From an uncultured Oscillospiraceae bacterium (lineage in GTDB: Bacteria; Bacillota; Clostridia; Oscillospirales; Oscillospiraceae), in the NCBI GenBank assembly GCA_904419145.1, contig CAJFQQ010000006.1, forward strand, positions 1-64,000: a stretch of DNA of 64,000 bases, in the 5' to 3' direction. The notes beneath the pieces were generated by a model that was not told the origin of the DNA, did no database searches, and worked only from the letters and a program-made list of their open reading frames with translations. Positions 1 through 7,030 of this stretch are shown piece by piece. The first letter of the stretch is position 1. Each line of letters starts with the position of its first letter. A program made the translations under genes and the position numbers.

Positions 1-696
1 TCCAGTCGGATAGGCTGCGTTGAAGATGAGGCAGCCGAAAGCACCAGGCAGCTTATACAGCGGGAAGGCATCCGCATGTTTTCTGAAAAAGCGCCAAACT
101 TTCGTCTTTTCCCATCCCCAGCGCCTGCCAAGGGATTCCAATGTCAAAACCGCGTCGTACTGCCCAAACTGGACAGCTGGCGCTGAGTAGGAAAACGCAT
201 TGCTCGGCTCCTGCCAAACTGTGTGGCACCAGAGATCTAGCCATGCGTCTGCCTCAGCAAATTGATAATTACGCTCTGTAAGCCTTTGTGTGGCATTTCT
301 GGGCAGGCAAAGGAATCCATACCCCTCCGTCGCATAAACCGCCTCACGGCCCATACAGGGCTCTCCAGAGCATCTTACGACCCAGTCCGTGACTTGATAG
401 GTCAGTTTCTTCGTTTTTGCATCCAGCGTGTAGGAAATGTAGCCAAGCTCTGAAAGCTTGTCTATTAGATCCAGGGCCTGTTGCCGGCGTTTGACTGCCA
501 GAATACTTTTCAGGCCGACGATACCGCCCGCCCAGCCCCCGACGTTTACCTTGTTGATATAACCGCAGTAATGGGCCTGCCCATTTCGGAACGCTGCACG
601 TGAGGCCATGCGCGCCCAAGCACCCATGATGCCTTTGCCGGGCGGGAGCTGATTGCGCGGGAGCTTCACCCATTGATATTTGAGCAGGCACTTCAT
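1..696 (-). CDS. Conjugative-element-type hypothetical protein (C-terminus cut by window edge)
   Basis: An open frame runs from an ATG at 696 to the window edge (232 codons without a stop), preceded by a strong GAAGGAGG ribosome site. The protein begins MKCLLKYQWVKLPRNQLPPG and has short aromatic/Cys-rich stretches such as DLWCHTVWQEPSNAFSY and WGWEKTKVWRFFRKH. From memory this resembles a protein found in Tn1549/CTn-like integrative conjugative elements of Clostridia. It is often left hypothetical and sometimes compared with replication-initiator-like winged helices; that similarity is inference. Its presence suggests the left end of the window enters a mobile element. Function is unknown. 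Confidence 0.7.
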   Translation of the reverse strand, partial: MKCLLKYQWVKLPRNQLPPGKGIMGAWARMASRAAFRNGQAHYCGYINKVNVGGWAGGIVGLKSILAVKRRQQALDLIDKLSELGYISYTLDAKTKKLTYQVTDWVVRCSGEPCMGREAVYATEGYGFLCLPRNATQRLTERNYQFAEADAWLDLWCHTVWQEPSNAFSYSAPAVQFGQYDAVLTLESLGRRWGWEKTKVWRFFRKHADAFPLYKLPGAFGCLIFNAAYPTG

Positions 697-775
697 TTCA
701 CCGACCTCCTTCATAGATTGAAAAAAGCCCCGCTCCGTGCTACACTGGTAAACACGAAAGCGAGGCTTGATTGAA

Positions 776-949
776 ATGCTGTATGCGTGTGATAATTGCC
801 ACTACCTGTTCCTTAAAGCTTCAGAGGAGACCTGCCCGGATTGCGGAAAGGCCATGATCCTCCCTGCAACTGCTGCTGAACAAGAAGATTATTTGAATCG
901 CTCGAAAGAAAACCTTTGGAAAGAAGATTTGAGTGATCGCCAGATATGA
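776..949 (+). CDS. Small zinc-ribbon protein
   Basis: A 57-residue protein starting MLYACDNCHYLFL. Two CxxC knuckles (CDNC near residue 5 and CPDCGK near residue 21) form a rubredoxin-like or zinc-ribbon metal site; the remainder is short and acidic. A TTG at 767 is an in-frame alternative start, but the ATG at 776 follows a GCGAGG ribosome site more naturally. Similar small zinc ribbons accompany the preceding gene type in Firmicutes conjugative elements, so it probably belongs to the same element, read divergently. No partner or substrate can be named. Confidence 0.6.
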   Translation: MLYACDNCHYLFLKASEETCPDCGKAMILPATAAEQEDYLNRSKENLWKEDLSDRQI

Positions 950-1040
950 ATGGCAGGTTTAGCGTCTGGAATTGACTTCAACTTCAACTCATATCATTTC
1001 CCGGCACTATCTTGTATAAAGATGCATAAAACACAAAAAA

Positions 1041-1075
1041 ATTGCGCCTGTAGCTCAATCGCTGCAGGCGCAATT
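1041..1075 (+). terminator. Hairpin terminator-like element after the zinc-ribbon gene
   Basis: ATTGCGCCTGTAG pairs with CTGCAGGCGCAAT (one G-T wobble) around an 8-base loop, followed by CCTTTT. It lies about 90 bases after the small zinc-ribbon gene. The stretch 950-1380 otherwise holds no convincing gene, only repeats of TGGTGTAA near 1100-1155. Confidence 0.5.
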
Positions 1076-1381
1076 CCTTTTAGGAGACTCTTTATAAACT
1101 GGTGTAATAACAGGTGTAAAAACGTGTCATTGTCGAATCCAACTGGTGTAAAACCACCCTGCAAGGTTCAAATAAAACCCGAAATTCCTTGCACCGCAAG
1201 GGGTCCTCAATCGAGGGGCTTCATCGTGGGGAACAGTCTGACATCACGGATGGTATATGAAGTAATCAGCAGCATTTGCAGCGGGCGTGATCACGATGTT
1301 GAATCATTCAAATGAAGCGAAAACATACCCTTTCCTATTTGGGTCCTGCTACACTACGAGATTATAGAACGGAAGCCGACA

Positions 1382-1416
1382 AGGGACGCTGCAGAATAGC
1401 AACCCGCAGCGTCCCT
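1382..1416 (-). terminator. Terminator of the decayed DUF3226 copy
   Basis: The 11-bp stem AGGGACGCTGC/GCAGCGTCCCT sits just downstream, on the minus strand, of the DUF3226 remnant. It is the counterpart of the perfect hairpin at 4446-4479 behind the intact gene; both share the TGTCACTGTTA sequence that follows on the plus strand. Confidence 0.6.
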
Positions 1417-1430
1417 ATTTTGTCACTGTT

Positions 1431-1677
1431 AGATTAAAACCAGTTGAGAAAAGCATTTTGCGAGAATCTCTGAACGTTCCTATTGCACAGAACAAATCTG
1501 CTCATCCATGAAGCGGAACTCTTTCCCAGGCGACTGGATGGCCCAGGTAACACCCAGGCGAGTTTTCAACTTCAGGCGGTCCTGTCCGATATACTGCTAG
1601 CCGACAATCTGGCTGACTGCATGATACCCCTTTTCCTGGAGTGCCCCTTAGACACGCAGTATATTTTCATTTTCCAT
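1431..1677 (-). pseudogene. Chimeric remnant: IreB-like N-terminus joined to DUF3226 C-terminus
   Basis: From an ATG at 1677 with an AGAGGTG ribosome site, the minus strand reads MENENILRV-stop-GALQEKGYHAVSQIVG-stop. This resembles the start of the IreB/UPF0297 family (from memory: Y-ALKEKGYNPVNQIVGY) with tyrosine codons turned to TAA and TAG. The same frame then continues QYIGQDRLKLKTRLGVTWAI through a TAG to ERSEILAKCFSQLVLI. That is nearly identical to the last 55 residues of the intact DUF3226 protein at 4491-5219, where the TAG position is Trp. The patch is a fusion of two gene fragments and cannot make a protein. The DUF3226 part is certain; the IreB part is a recognition from memory. 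Confidence 0.7.
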
Positions 1678-1743
1678 CGTGCGCATCACCTCTCAGGCAT
1701 TCCCAGAATGAGATAAATTCAGATCAAGCGAGAGCGGACTATT

Positions 1744-3060
1744 TCAGTGAAATGCGTCGCAAACCTCCCAAAACTGGGAGAGCGCATAGAGAGGCAGATT
1801 GATAAGTTTATCCTGCTTGCGGTAGTTGGACATAGAGGTGCGGACACCGAAAGACAGTTCATTGTTGGAGACAAAGAATTTCAGGCTCTTGGCCTGCAGA
1901 TTCTCCTCCGCCTTAACCTCCAGCGGGATCACATTCCCGCTGTGCTGGAGGACAAAGTCCACCTCCCCGGATGAATGTTCCGCCGACCAGTAATAGAGCG
2001 TGGCACCCAAGTCGGAAATGAGTTGCTGGCAGACATACTGCTCCGTGAACGCACCTTTGAACTCCGTGAAGATGGCATTGCCCTTCAGCAGTGTCTTGGC
2101 GTCCAAATCCGTCATAGCCGCCAGCAGACCCACATCCACCAGATACAACTTGAAGGCCGGGATGTCCTGATACGCCTTCAGGGGAACGGCCCCTTTGGTC
2201 ACACGGCCAACCTTGCAGCACAATCCGCAGTCGATCAGCCACTGAATGGCAAGCTCAAAGTCCTTGGTCCGCGCACCGTCCCGTAAGACGCTGTAAATGA
2301 ATTTCTTATTCTCCTTGGCCAGCTGAGAGGGGATGCCATCCCACACCATACGGATACGGGGAATGACGGCCATTGGGTCATGTTTGAAAAAGTCCTGCTC
2401 GTAGTCTGAGATCAGACGCTTCTGCACACGGCGTACGGCAGTAAGACTCTGCTTGGGCAGGTAAGCATTTACAGCCGCTGGCATCCCGCCCACAAAGTAG
2501 TACGTTCTGAGCAAGTCAATGTATTTGTCCCGGAACGCGGTGACCATTCCGAAGTCCCCCTGCTCCAGGAGTTCGAGCAGTTGGTCATCGCCTGTAGCGG
2601 ACAGGAATTCGGTAAAGGAAAGCGGGTACAGATCCATGCTGTCCACCTTTCCTACAGGGAACGATGTGCCTTCGTGCATGGCTATTCCCAGCAGCGACTC
2701 CGCAGCCAGAATATAATAACTGTGCCGGTTGTCCTCACAGAAATATTTCAGGCTCTGCAGCGCAGCCGGCACCTCTTGGATCTCGTCCAGAATAATCAGT
2801 GTGTTCTCCGGATCAATCTCCACCCCGCTCTCGATGGCGAGGCCCCGCAGAATCCGATCCACATCAAAATCGCCGGAGAATAGATTATGCATCCGCTCGT
2901 TGCGGTCAAAATTGATATAGGCACACCGCTCAAATGCGGTTCGGCCAAACTCCTGCATGAGCCAGGTCTTTCCAACCTGCCGCGCACCGCGGATGATCAT
3001 AGGCAGGCGGTTCGGATCCTCCTTCCACTCTTGCAGGCGGCTGATTGCATATCGCTTCAT
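1744..3060 (-). CDS. AAA_14 / DUF4143 family ATPase
   Basis: A 438-residue ATPase of the large prokaryotic AAA_14-DUF4143 family. Walker A is GARQVGKT (residues 25-32) and Walker B is LIILDEIQE (about 88-96). The C-terminal DUF4143 half carries GEVDFVLQ-15-LEVKAEE, a PD-(D/E)XK-like nuclease motif. The family is common in anaerobes and usually stands alone; its role is unproven, with suggested links to DNA or defence functions. A GTG at 3066 is in frame, but the ATG at 3060 is better spaced from AGGAG. It is read toward the pseudogene patch, and two 10-base direct repeats lie in front of it. Family assignment is firm, function is not. Confidence 0.85.
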   Translation of the reverse strand: MKRYAISRLQEWKEDPNRLPMIIRGARQVGKTWLMQEFGRTAFERCAYINFDRNERMHNLFSGDFDVDRILRGLAIESGVEIDPENTLIILDEIQEVPAALQSLKYFCEDNRHSYYILAAESLLGIAMHEGTSFPVGKVDSMDLYPLSFTEFLSATGDDQLLELLEQGDFGMVTAFRDKYIDLLRTYYFVGGMPAAVNAYLPKQSLTAVRRVQKRLISDYEQDFFKHDPMAVIPRIRMVWDGIPSQLAKENKKFIYSVLRDGARTKDFELAIQWLIDCGLCCKVGRVTKGAVPLKAYQDIPAFKLYLVDVGLLAAMTDLDAKTLLKGNAIFTEFKGAFTEQYVCQQLISDLGATLYYWSAEHSSGEVDFVLQHSGNVIPLEVKAEENLQAKSLKFFVSNNELSFGVRTSMSNYRKQDKLINLPLYALSQFWEVCDAFH

Positions 3061-3109
3061 TGCCACACCACTCCTGGACCGTTTGATAGTATCAGCATAT
3101 CATCTTCCA

Positions 3110-3151
3110 TCAAATAGTCAACCGGAAAAGTGTGATAATCGTCAAATAGTC
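3110..3151. repeat. Two exact 10-base direct repeats upstream of the AAA_14 ATPase gene
   Basis: TCAAATAGTC occurs at 3110-3119 and 3142-3151, 32 bases apart start to start, about three helical turns. They lie 50-90 bases upstream of the ATPase start, where an operator would be expected. Confidence 0.5.
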
Positions 3152-3317
3152 CGCATTATTAGGGTATTTACCGCCCACTCGTTTGCGCAGATTCTTTTTT
3201 TCTGTTTCATGATTGCTTCCTCCTTTTATTATTGCGGGAACATGCCCCGTCTAAAATTGTAAAGGAGTGGCAAGGATCTTCCCACGACAGAACCTGTCGT
3301 GTATGAAAAAAGTAAAA

Positions 3318-3379
3318 TGTCCCCTTTCCCGAATTGATGAACAGAAAAACATTCGTTATAATGGAGAGGAAAGGGGACA
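3318..3379. repeat. 12-bp perfect inverted repeat enclosing a promoter
   Basis: TGTCCCCTTTCC (3318-3329) and GGAAAGGGGACA (3368-3379) are exact inverted copies 38 bases apart. Between them lies a textbook promoter. The arrangement fits the left end and promoter of an IS3-family element, or a two-site operator. Confidence 0.75.
3334..3362 (+). promoter_or_regulatory. Sigma-A type promoter inside the inverted repeat
   Basis: TTGATG (3334-3339), 17-base spacer, TATAAT (3357-3362). The predicted start of transcription falls at the right arm of the inverted repeat. It points at the IS relic and then at the metallophosphoesterase gene. Confidence 0.65.
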
Positions 3380-3409
3380 AAGAACATAGAGATAAAACGT
3401 AAAAAAGGA

Positions 3410-3574
3410 GTGGCACCGCCGCGGTGCGATGATGCGTTCAAGGCTGGATCCATCCGGATGGTAACGGAGCAGGGCCACCCGAGCACAGAGGTATCACCAT
3501 ACCCAATTCGCATACAACATATGGCAAGGGAGCGATTTCGCCCGCAAATTGACTTGCCTACGTTTCAGTCGTAA
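3410..3574 (+). pseudogene. IS3-family transposase OrfA relic
   Basis: After an AAAAAAGGAG site a GTG opens a 54-codon frame containing CDDAFKAGSIRMVTEQGHPS followed by TEVSP. This matches the N-terminal helix-turn-helix start of IS3-family OrfA proteins (family pattern: FKxxAVRLVxEQGxxxxEVARxLGI). After about 35 residues the similarity is lost and a stop at 3572 ends it; no OrfB follows. The promoter and inverted repeat just upstream suit an IS left end. The stop lies 13 bases before the next gene, so any transcript would run into it. Confidence 0.55.
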
Positions 3575-3587
3575 AGGAGGCTCGTTG

Positions 3588-4337
3588 ATGCGTTATTATG
3601 TGACCGCTGACATCCACGGATTTTATACGCCGCTGATCACTGCTTTAACCAAGGCCGGCTTCTTCGCCGACTCTGCACCGCACAAACTGGTCATTCTGGG
3701 AGACCTGTTTGACCGCGGTAAGGAAGCGCTGAAACTGCAGGCTTTTCTCTCTGAACTATTGGATCAAGATAAGGTCATCCTGATTCGCGGCAACCACGAA
3801 GATCTGTTTGAAGAACTTGTCACGATTGACACAGGTCTGCCATATCGCCACCATGTCGACAATGGCACTTACGATACCGCTCTTCAACTCACCAGTTTCG
3901 ATCCTCACCTCGCCCCTACTTTGCACGATGACTTCGCTGAAGCTGCCCGGAATACCGTGTTCTATCAAAAAATCATTCCTGCCATGCTGGACTATTTTGA
4001 AACAGAGCACCACATATTTGTCCACGGCTGGATCCCCTGCATTCAGGAGCGCAATGGCTATAGTAGTATTTGTGACTGGCGCAATGCCTCTGCGGATCTT
4101 TGGGAAAAGGCCCGCTGGATCAACGGCATGGCTGCCTTTCGATATGCCTATGAGGATGACAAAACCATCATCTGTGGCCATTGGCACACCTCTTTTGGTC
4201 ATTCTACAATCGACCATGCCGGTTCTCAATTCGGCCCAGATGCCAATTTCCGCCCCTTTTACGGCACAGGCATCATTGCTTTAGATGCCTGCACCGCTGT
4301 CAGCGGCTTTGTAAATTGCATTGTAGTGGAAAGCTGA
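3588..4337 (+). CDS. Calcineurin-like metallophosphoesterase (Ser/Thr phosphatase-like)
   Basis: A 249-residue two-metal phosphoesterase (Metallophos fold). The metal and phosphate motifs appear in order: DIH (8-10), GDLFDRG (38-44), GNHE (68-71), a later VHGW, and GHWH near the C-terminus. The full set suggests an active enzyme, most like bis(5'-nucleosyl)tetraphosphatase/PrpE-type or protein phosphatase-like members; the substrate cannot be read from sequence. The ATG at 3588 follows TAAAGGAGG at ideal spacing. The gene stands alone between an IS relic, whose promoter probably drives it, and the convergent DUF3226 operon. Confidence 0.85.
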   Translation: MRYYVTADIHGFYTPLITALTKAGFFADSAPHKLVILGDLFDRGKEALKLQAFLSELLDQDKVILIRGNHEDLFEELVTIDTGLPYRHHVDNGTYDTALQLTSFDPHLAPTLHDDFAEAARNTVFYQKIIPAMLDYFETEHHIFVHGWIPCIQERNGYSSICDWRNASADLWEKARWINGMAAFRYAYEDDKTIICGHWHTSFGHSTIDHAGSQFGPDANFRPFYGTGIIALDACTAVSGFVNCIVVES

Positions 4338-4445
4338 ACAGGTGAGGTTATTCACATTGGTATGCTGTTTTCATTTCAATCATAGTCTATCCGGGTGGAC
4401 AAGCCTCCTCCTATTGGAAGGCCGGCAAAATCTAAAAATGTGGTA

Positions 4446-4479
4446 AGGGACACTGCAGAACAGCATCTGCAGTGTCCCT
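4446..4479 (-). terminator. Terminator of the HTH-ATPase-DUF3226 operon
   Basis: Perfect 14-bp stem AGGGACACTGCAGA/TCTGCAGTGTCCCT with a 6-base loop, 12 bases after the DUF3226 stop codon. It is homologous to the hairpin at 1382-1416. Confidence 0.75.
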
Positions 4480-4490
4480 CTTTGTCACTG

Positions 4491-5219
4491 TTAAATGAAA
4501 ACCAACTGCGAAAAACATTTTGCCAGAACATCTGAGCGTTCCCATCGAACGGCCCGGATCTGTTCATCAATAAAATGGAACTCCTTCTCCGGTGATTGGA
4601 TTGCCCAGGTGACCCCCAGACGGGCTTTCAGTTTCAAACGGGCTTGTCCAATATAGCGTTCCGCATAAGGTCCGATTTCTTCCACAAACGCTGTACTGCG
4701 CGTAACGATCTCACGGTCATATGGGTCTTCCGAAATCGCCTCCAGCAACAGCGACTCCAAAGCGCCCTGCTGGTTGGTCGGGATAATCAACAGCAAAAAC
4801 GACAGCGTCTGCTCTTGACCGAAACCATCCTGATAAGCATTCTCGACCCAGTGATTTTGCTTGGCCTGTGTGATGGCCGGAGCAAAAATCCGACACACTT
4901 CTGCCGTAATATCCTCCTCTTGCCGATCATCCCGGTCGGTGACCAGAGCGACTTTGGAAAACACTTGGGCGTCAAGGATCGCCGCCCGTATCTTATCTGC
5001 AAAAAATCCGCCGAACTTATCCTTCCCGCCCACACCGCAAATCAGCAGGCGATCCTCTCCCCGCTGATACCAGTAAGCCGATTCACCAGATTTTTCATCC
5101 ACAGAGATTTGGAAGTTTTTGGGCCCCCGCTTGCAGGGAGTCCATTGCCGAACGCATCCCAAATAATAGCTGAGCAAAATGGCATCGGTCTTGCCTTCAC
5201 ACAGAATCAATTTGTTCAT
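4491..5219 (-). CDS. DUF3226 protein with TOPRIM-like acidic motifs
   Basis: A 242-residue protein beginning MNKLILCEGKTDAILLSYYL. The EGKTD motif (8-12) and TDRDD (94-98) are the Glu and DxD motifs expected of a TOPRIM fold, as in OLD nucleases, primases and the DUF4435 partner in PARIS systems. The ATG at 5219 overlaps the stop of the upstream ATPase gene (ATGA), implying coupled translation and a joint complex. A longer frame reaches 5306 but lies inside the ATPase gene. In split OLD-like systems the ATPase senses or holds a trigger and the TOPRIM subunit acts as nuclease or toxin; that role here is inference. A decayed copy of its 3' end lies at 1431-1610. Confidence 0.75.
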   Translation of the reverse strand: MNKLILCEGKTDAILLSYYLGCVRQWTPCKRGPKNFQISVDEKSGESAYWYQRGEDRLLICGVGGKDKFGGFFADKIRAAILDAQVFSKVALVTDRDDRQEEDITAEVCRIFAPAITQAKQNHWVENAYQDGFGQEQTLSFLLLIIPTNQQGALESLLLEAISEDPYDREIVTRSTAFVEEIGPYAERYIGQARLKLKARLGVTWAIQSPEKEFHFIDEQIRAVRWERSDVLAKCFSQLVFI

Positions 5220-6349
5220 AGGCGCACCTCGAAGCCAAATTGCTCCCGGTTTTGGTGAACGTGGCAGCCGGACAGGACCCGGGCATAGCTGAGGGAAGAA
5301 CTCCAATCTTTTTTGAGCGTCACAACGCTGATAGGGTCCTCCTGTCCGGTCGTCTTCTCATAATCCACAATGGATAGGAACCCGTCAATCGCTTCGATGC
5401 TGTGAGAGGTGATAAAGACCTGCACTCCGAATTTGCGGCATGCGGAGGCAATGAAACGGAAAATATCTTCAAAGTAGCGGGAATGGATGGCTGTCTCCAC
5501 CTCATCGATCAGCAGTACACCATCCACAGCTCGTGCGATCCCGCTGGCGATAGACAAAACCTTCTTGATGCCGTCGCCGTAACTGGACAGAGGCATTATC
5601 CCCAACTCTTTGTGCTTGACACATTCGATGGGGCGGTTGGTATTTTCGTTTTTCAGCATCAGCAAGTCTGTAATGCCGGGGTCAAAAAGTTGTAAGATCT
5701 GTACACAGAGTTCCTTATAGGGATCATTTGTTAAGATACGGGAAAAATTCCCGCCCCGCAGATGGTCGAACGGCGCCAGATAGACCATGTTCAGAAGATG
5801 GCGGTTGGTAATGCCCAGCCCAGATACGGTGGAATATTCATGGAATCTTATCTCAGTTTTCTCCTGGTTGTTGCCTGTGCGAACCAGCAAGTTTCCCTGA
5901 AACGCCTGACATTCTGAGGGAATGGAATCCTTGAACTTACGGAAATTCCGTATCGAATAGCGGGGAATCCGGTTTTGCTCCTCCGCATCCAACATAATGG
6001 TTTTCACGTTGCCCTCCAGCAAATAGAGGATGTCCTCTCCTCTGCAGCGAGCCTGTAGGGAAAGCGTACGGGCGGTTTCCTCCTCATTGCTGCTGTGTGG
6101 AAACAGGGTAAGCAGATTTTCATAAGCAGAAATTCCGCCGTACATGGCCAGGCTGTCCCGCATACGCGCAATGCGCAAGGTGTTGGTAAAATCTCCGGGA
6201 TCGCGCAGCAGAAGAAGGGCTTCCAAAAAACTGGTCTTGCCGCAGTTGTTGTCGCCGACAATCAGATTGATATGGTTCAGGTGTGGAACAGATAACTGCC
6301 GAATCCCGCGGAATTGTTCGATCTTCAAATTTTCAATATGGATCGCCAC
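5216..6349 (-). CDS. OLD-like AAA_15/AAA_21 ATPase
   Basis: A 377-residue ABC-type ATPase of the overcoming-lysogenization-defect class. Walker A is GDNNCGKTS (32-40), an ABC-signature-like stretch SYGDG is near 256-260, Walker B LLIDE near 279-283, and the H-loop TSHS near 314-317. There is no fused TOPRIM domain; that function is encoded by the next gene, overlapping by four bases. The start is GTG at 6349, with GGAGGTG six bases upstream, inside the end of the regulator gene. The layout resembles PARIS (AriA/AriB) in logic but has a DUF3226 rather than DUF4435 partner. Antiphage defence is the likely role, by analogy only. Confidence 0.8.
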   Translation of the reverse strand: MAIHIENLKIEQFRGIRQLSVPHLNHINLIVGDNNCGKTSFLEALLLLRDPGDFTNTLRIARMRDSLAMYGGISAYENLLTLFPHSSNEEETARTLSLQARCRGEDILYLLEGNVKTIMLDAEEQNRIPRYSIRNFRKFKDSIPSECQAFQGNLLVRTGNNQEKTEIRFHEYSTVSGLGITNRHLLNMVYLAPFDHLRGGNFSRILTNDPYKELCVQILQLFDPGITDLLMLKNENTNRPIECVKHKELGIMPLSSYGDGIKKVLSIASGIARAVDGVLLIDEVETAIHSRYFEDIFRFIASACRKFGVQVFITSHSIEAIDGFLSIVDYEKTTGQEDPISVVTLKKDWSSSLSYARVLSGCHVHQNREQFGFEVRL

Positions 6350-6351
6350 AG

Positions 6352-6651
6352 TTACACCTCCGGATCCTCAAAACTGACCACCAGCCGTTTTCCCAACGCG
6401 CCCGCGATTCGCTTTAATGTGGACAAACTGGGCTGATAGTTCCCATTTTCAATTTTGCTGATGTTCGACTGGGATACACCCGAACGCTGCGCCAACTGTT
6501 TCTGCGTCAGATTGGCCGCGCTGCGGGTAGAGATTACCAAGTCGCGCACTTCGGCGTCGATATTATATTCTTCAACCTCAGGAGTGTCGTCAACAGGCGT
6601 CAAATTTACTTTCTCAAGCGCCTGATCCAGTAATTTTTGAAAATCGCTCAT
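6352..6651 (-). CDS. HigA-like XRE family HTH regulator
   Basis: A 99-residue protein with a linker-like N-terminus (1-35) and an XRE helix-turn-helix at about 45-85 (NLTQKQLAQRSGVSQSNISK, then IENG). This shape is typical of HigA/HipB-type antitoxins. No HigB or RelE partner is present; instead the ATPase gene begins three bases after its stop. It is the first gene of the three-gene operon and probably represses it, since a GACATATT repeat flanks the promoter. It could also be a third functional component. Start ATG 6651 follows GGAGGG. Confidence 0.85.
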   Translation of the reverse strand: MSDFQKLLDQALEKVNLTPVDDTPEVEEYNIDAEVRDLVISTRSAANLTQKQLAQRSGVSQSNISKIENGNYQPSLSTLKRIAGALGKRLVVSFEDPEV

Positions 6652-6670
6652 GCTACATCCCTCCGAACTT

Positions 6671-6699
6671 ATAATATGTCACATCAAACATAATGTCAA
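6671..6699 (-). promoter_or_regulatory. Promoter of the HTH-ATPase-DUF3226 operon
   Basis: On the minus strand TTGACA (6694-6699), exactly 17 bases, then TATTAT (6671-6676). GACATATT occurs twice around it (once upstream of the -35, once overlapping the -10), a plausible operator pair for the HTH protein. Confidence 0.75.
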
Positions 6700-6735
6700 C
6701 AAAAAATATGTCGCAAAAAATATATTCCTTGCTAA

Positions 6736-6876
6736 TATGCAAATGGTTATGTACAGAACAGAAAGCAATATCCAGAGGATAAAGGGCTGGCATATCACAC
6801 CATATCGTTATATAGAGCTGCAATCGAAAAATACAACGCAGAATTATTAGATGAAAATGCCCCATTTAAGATTTAA
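6736..6876 (+). pseudogene. C-terminal fragment of an unrecognised protein
   Basis: A 46-codon frame reads YANGYVQNRKQYPEDKGLAY and continues through SLYRAAIEKYNAELL to a TAA at 6874. It begins right after an in-frame TAA and has no good start site. Composition and amphipathic pattern look like genuine protein, so I read it as the surviving C-terminus of a broken gene. The source family is not recognised. Confidence 0.35.
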
Positions 6877-6983
6877 ATAACCCCTCACTATAATGCACCC
6901 TAAAGAAGTTTATGAATAGCCGCTTATCTTCCTAAATATTCTTACGGTTTACAATAACCGCGGCGCTACTCCCAGTTGCACTT

Positions 6984-7023
6984 GAAGCCCGGAAGTCTTG
7001 TCCCACAAGGCTTTCCGGGCTTC
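6984..7023 (-). terminator. Terminator of sigK
   Basis: GAAGCCCGGAA/TTCCGGGCTTC outer stem with an inner CTTGT/ACAAG stem, eight bases after the sigma factor stop codon. Confidence 0.7.
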
Positions 7024-7030
7024 GTTTACA

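Noticed and set aside
3142..3210. 22-codon minus-strand frame with a strong AAGGAGG site
   Set aside because: Too short to support as a gene and with no recognisable family; may be the stub of a lost gene.
3229..3513. Minus-strand 94-codon frame
   Set aside because: It is antisense to the IS relic and crosses the promoter and inverted repeat; no ribosome site.
6653..6865. 70-codon minus-strand frame upstream of the HTH gene
   Set aside because: It overlaps the operon promoter and the opposite-strand protein fragment; composition is not protein-like.
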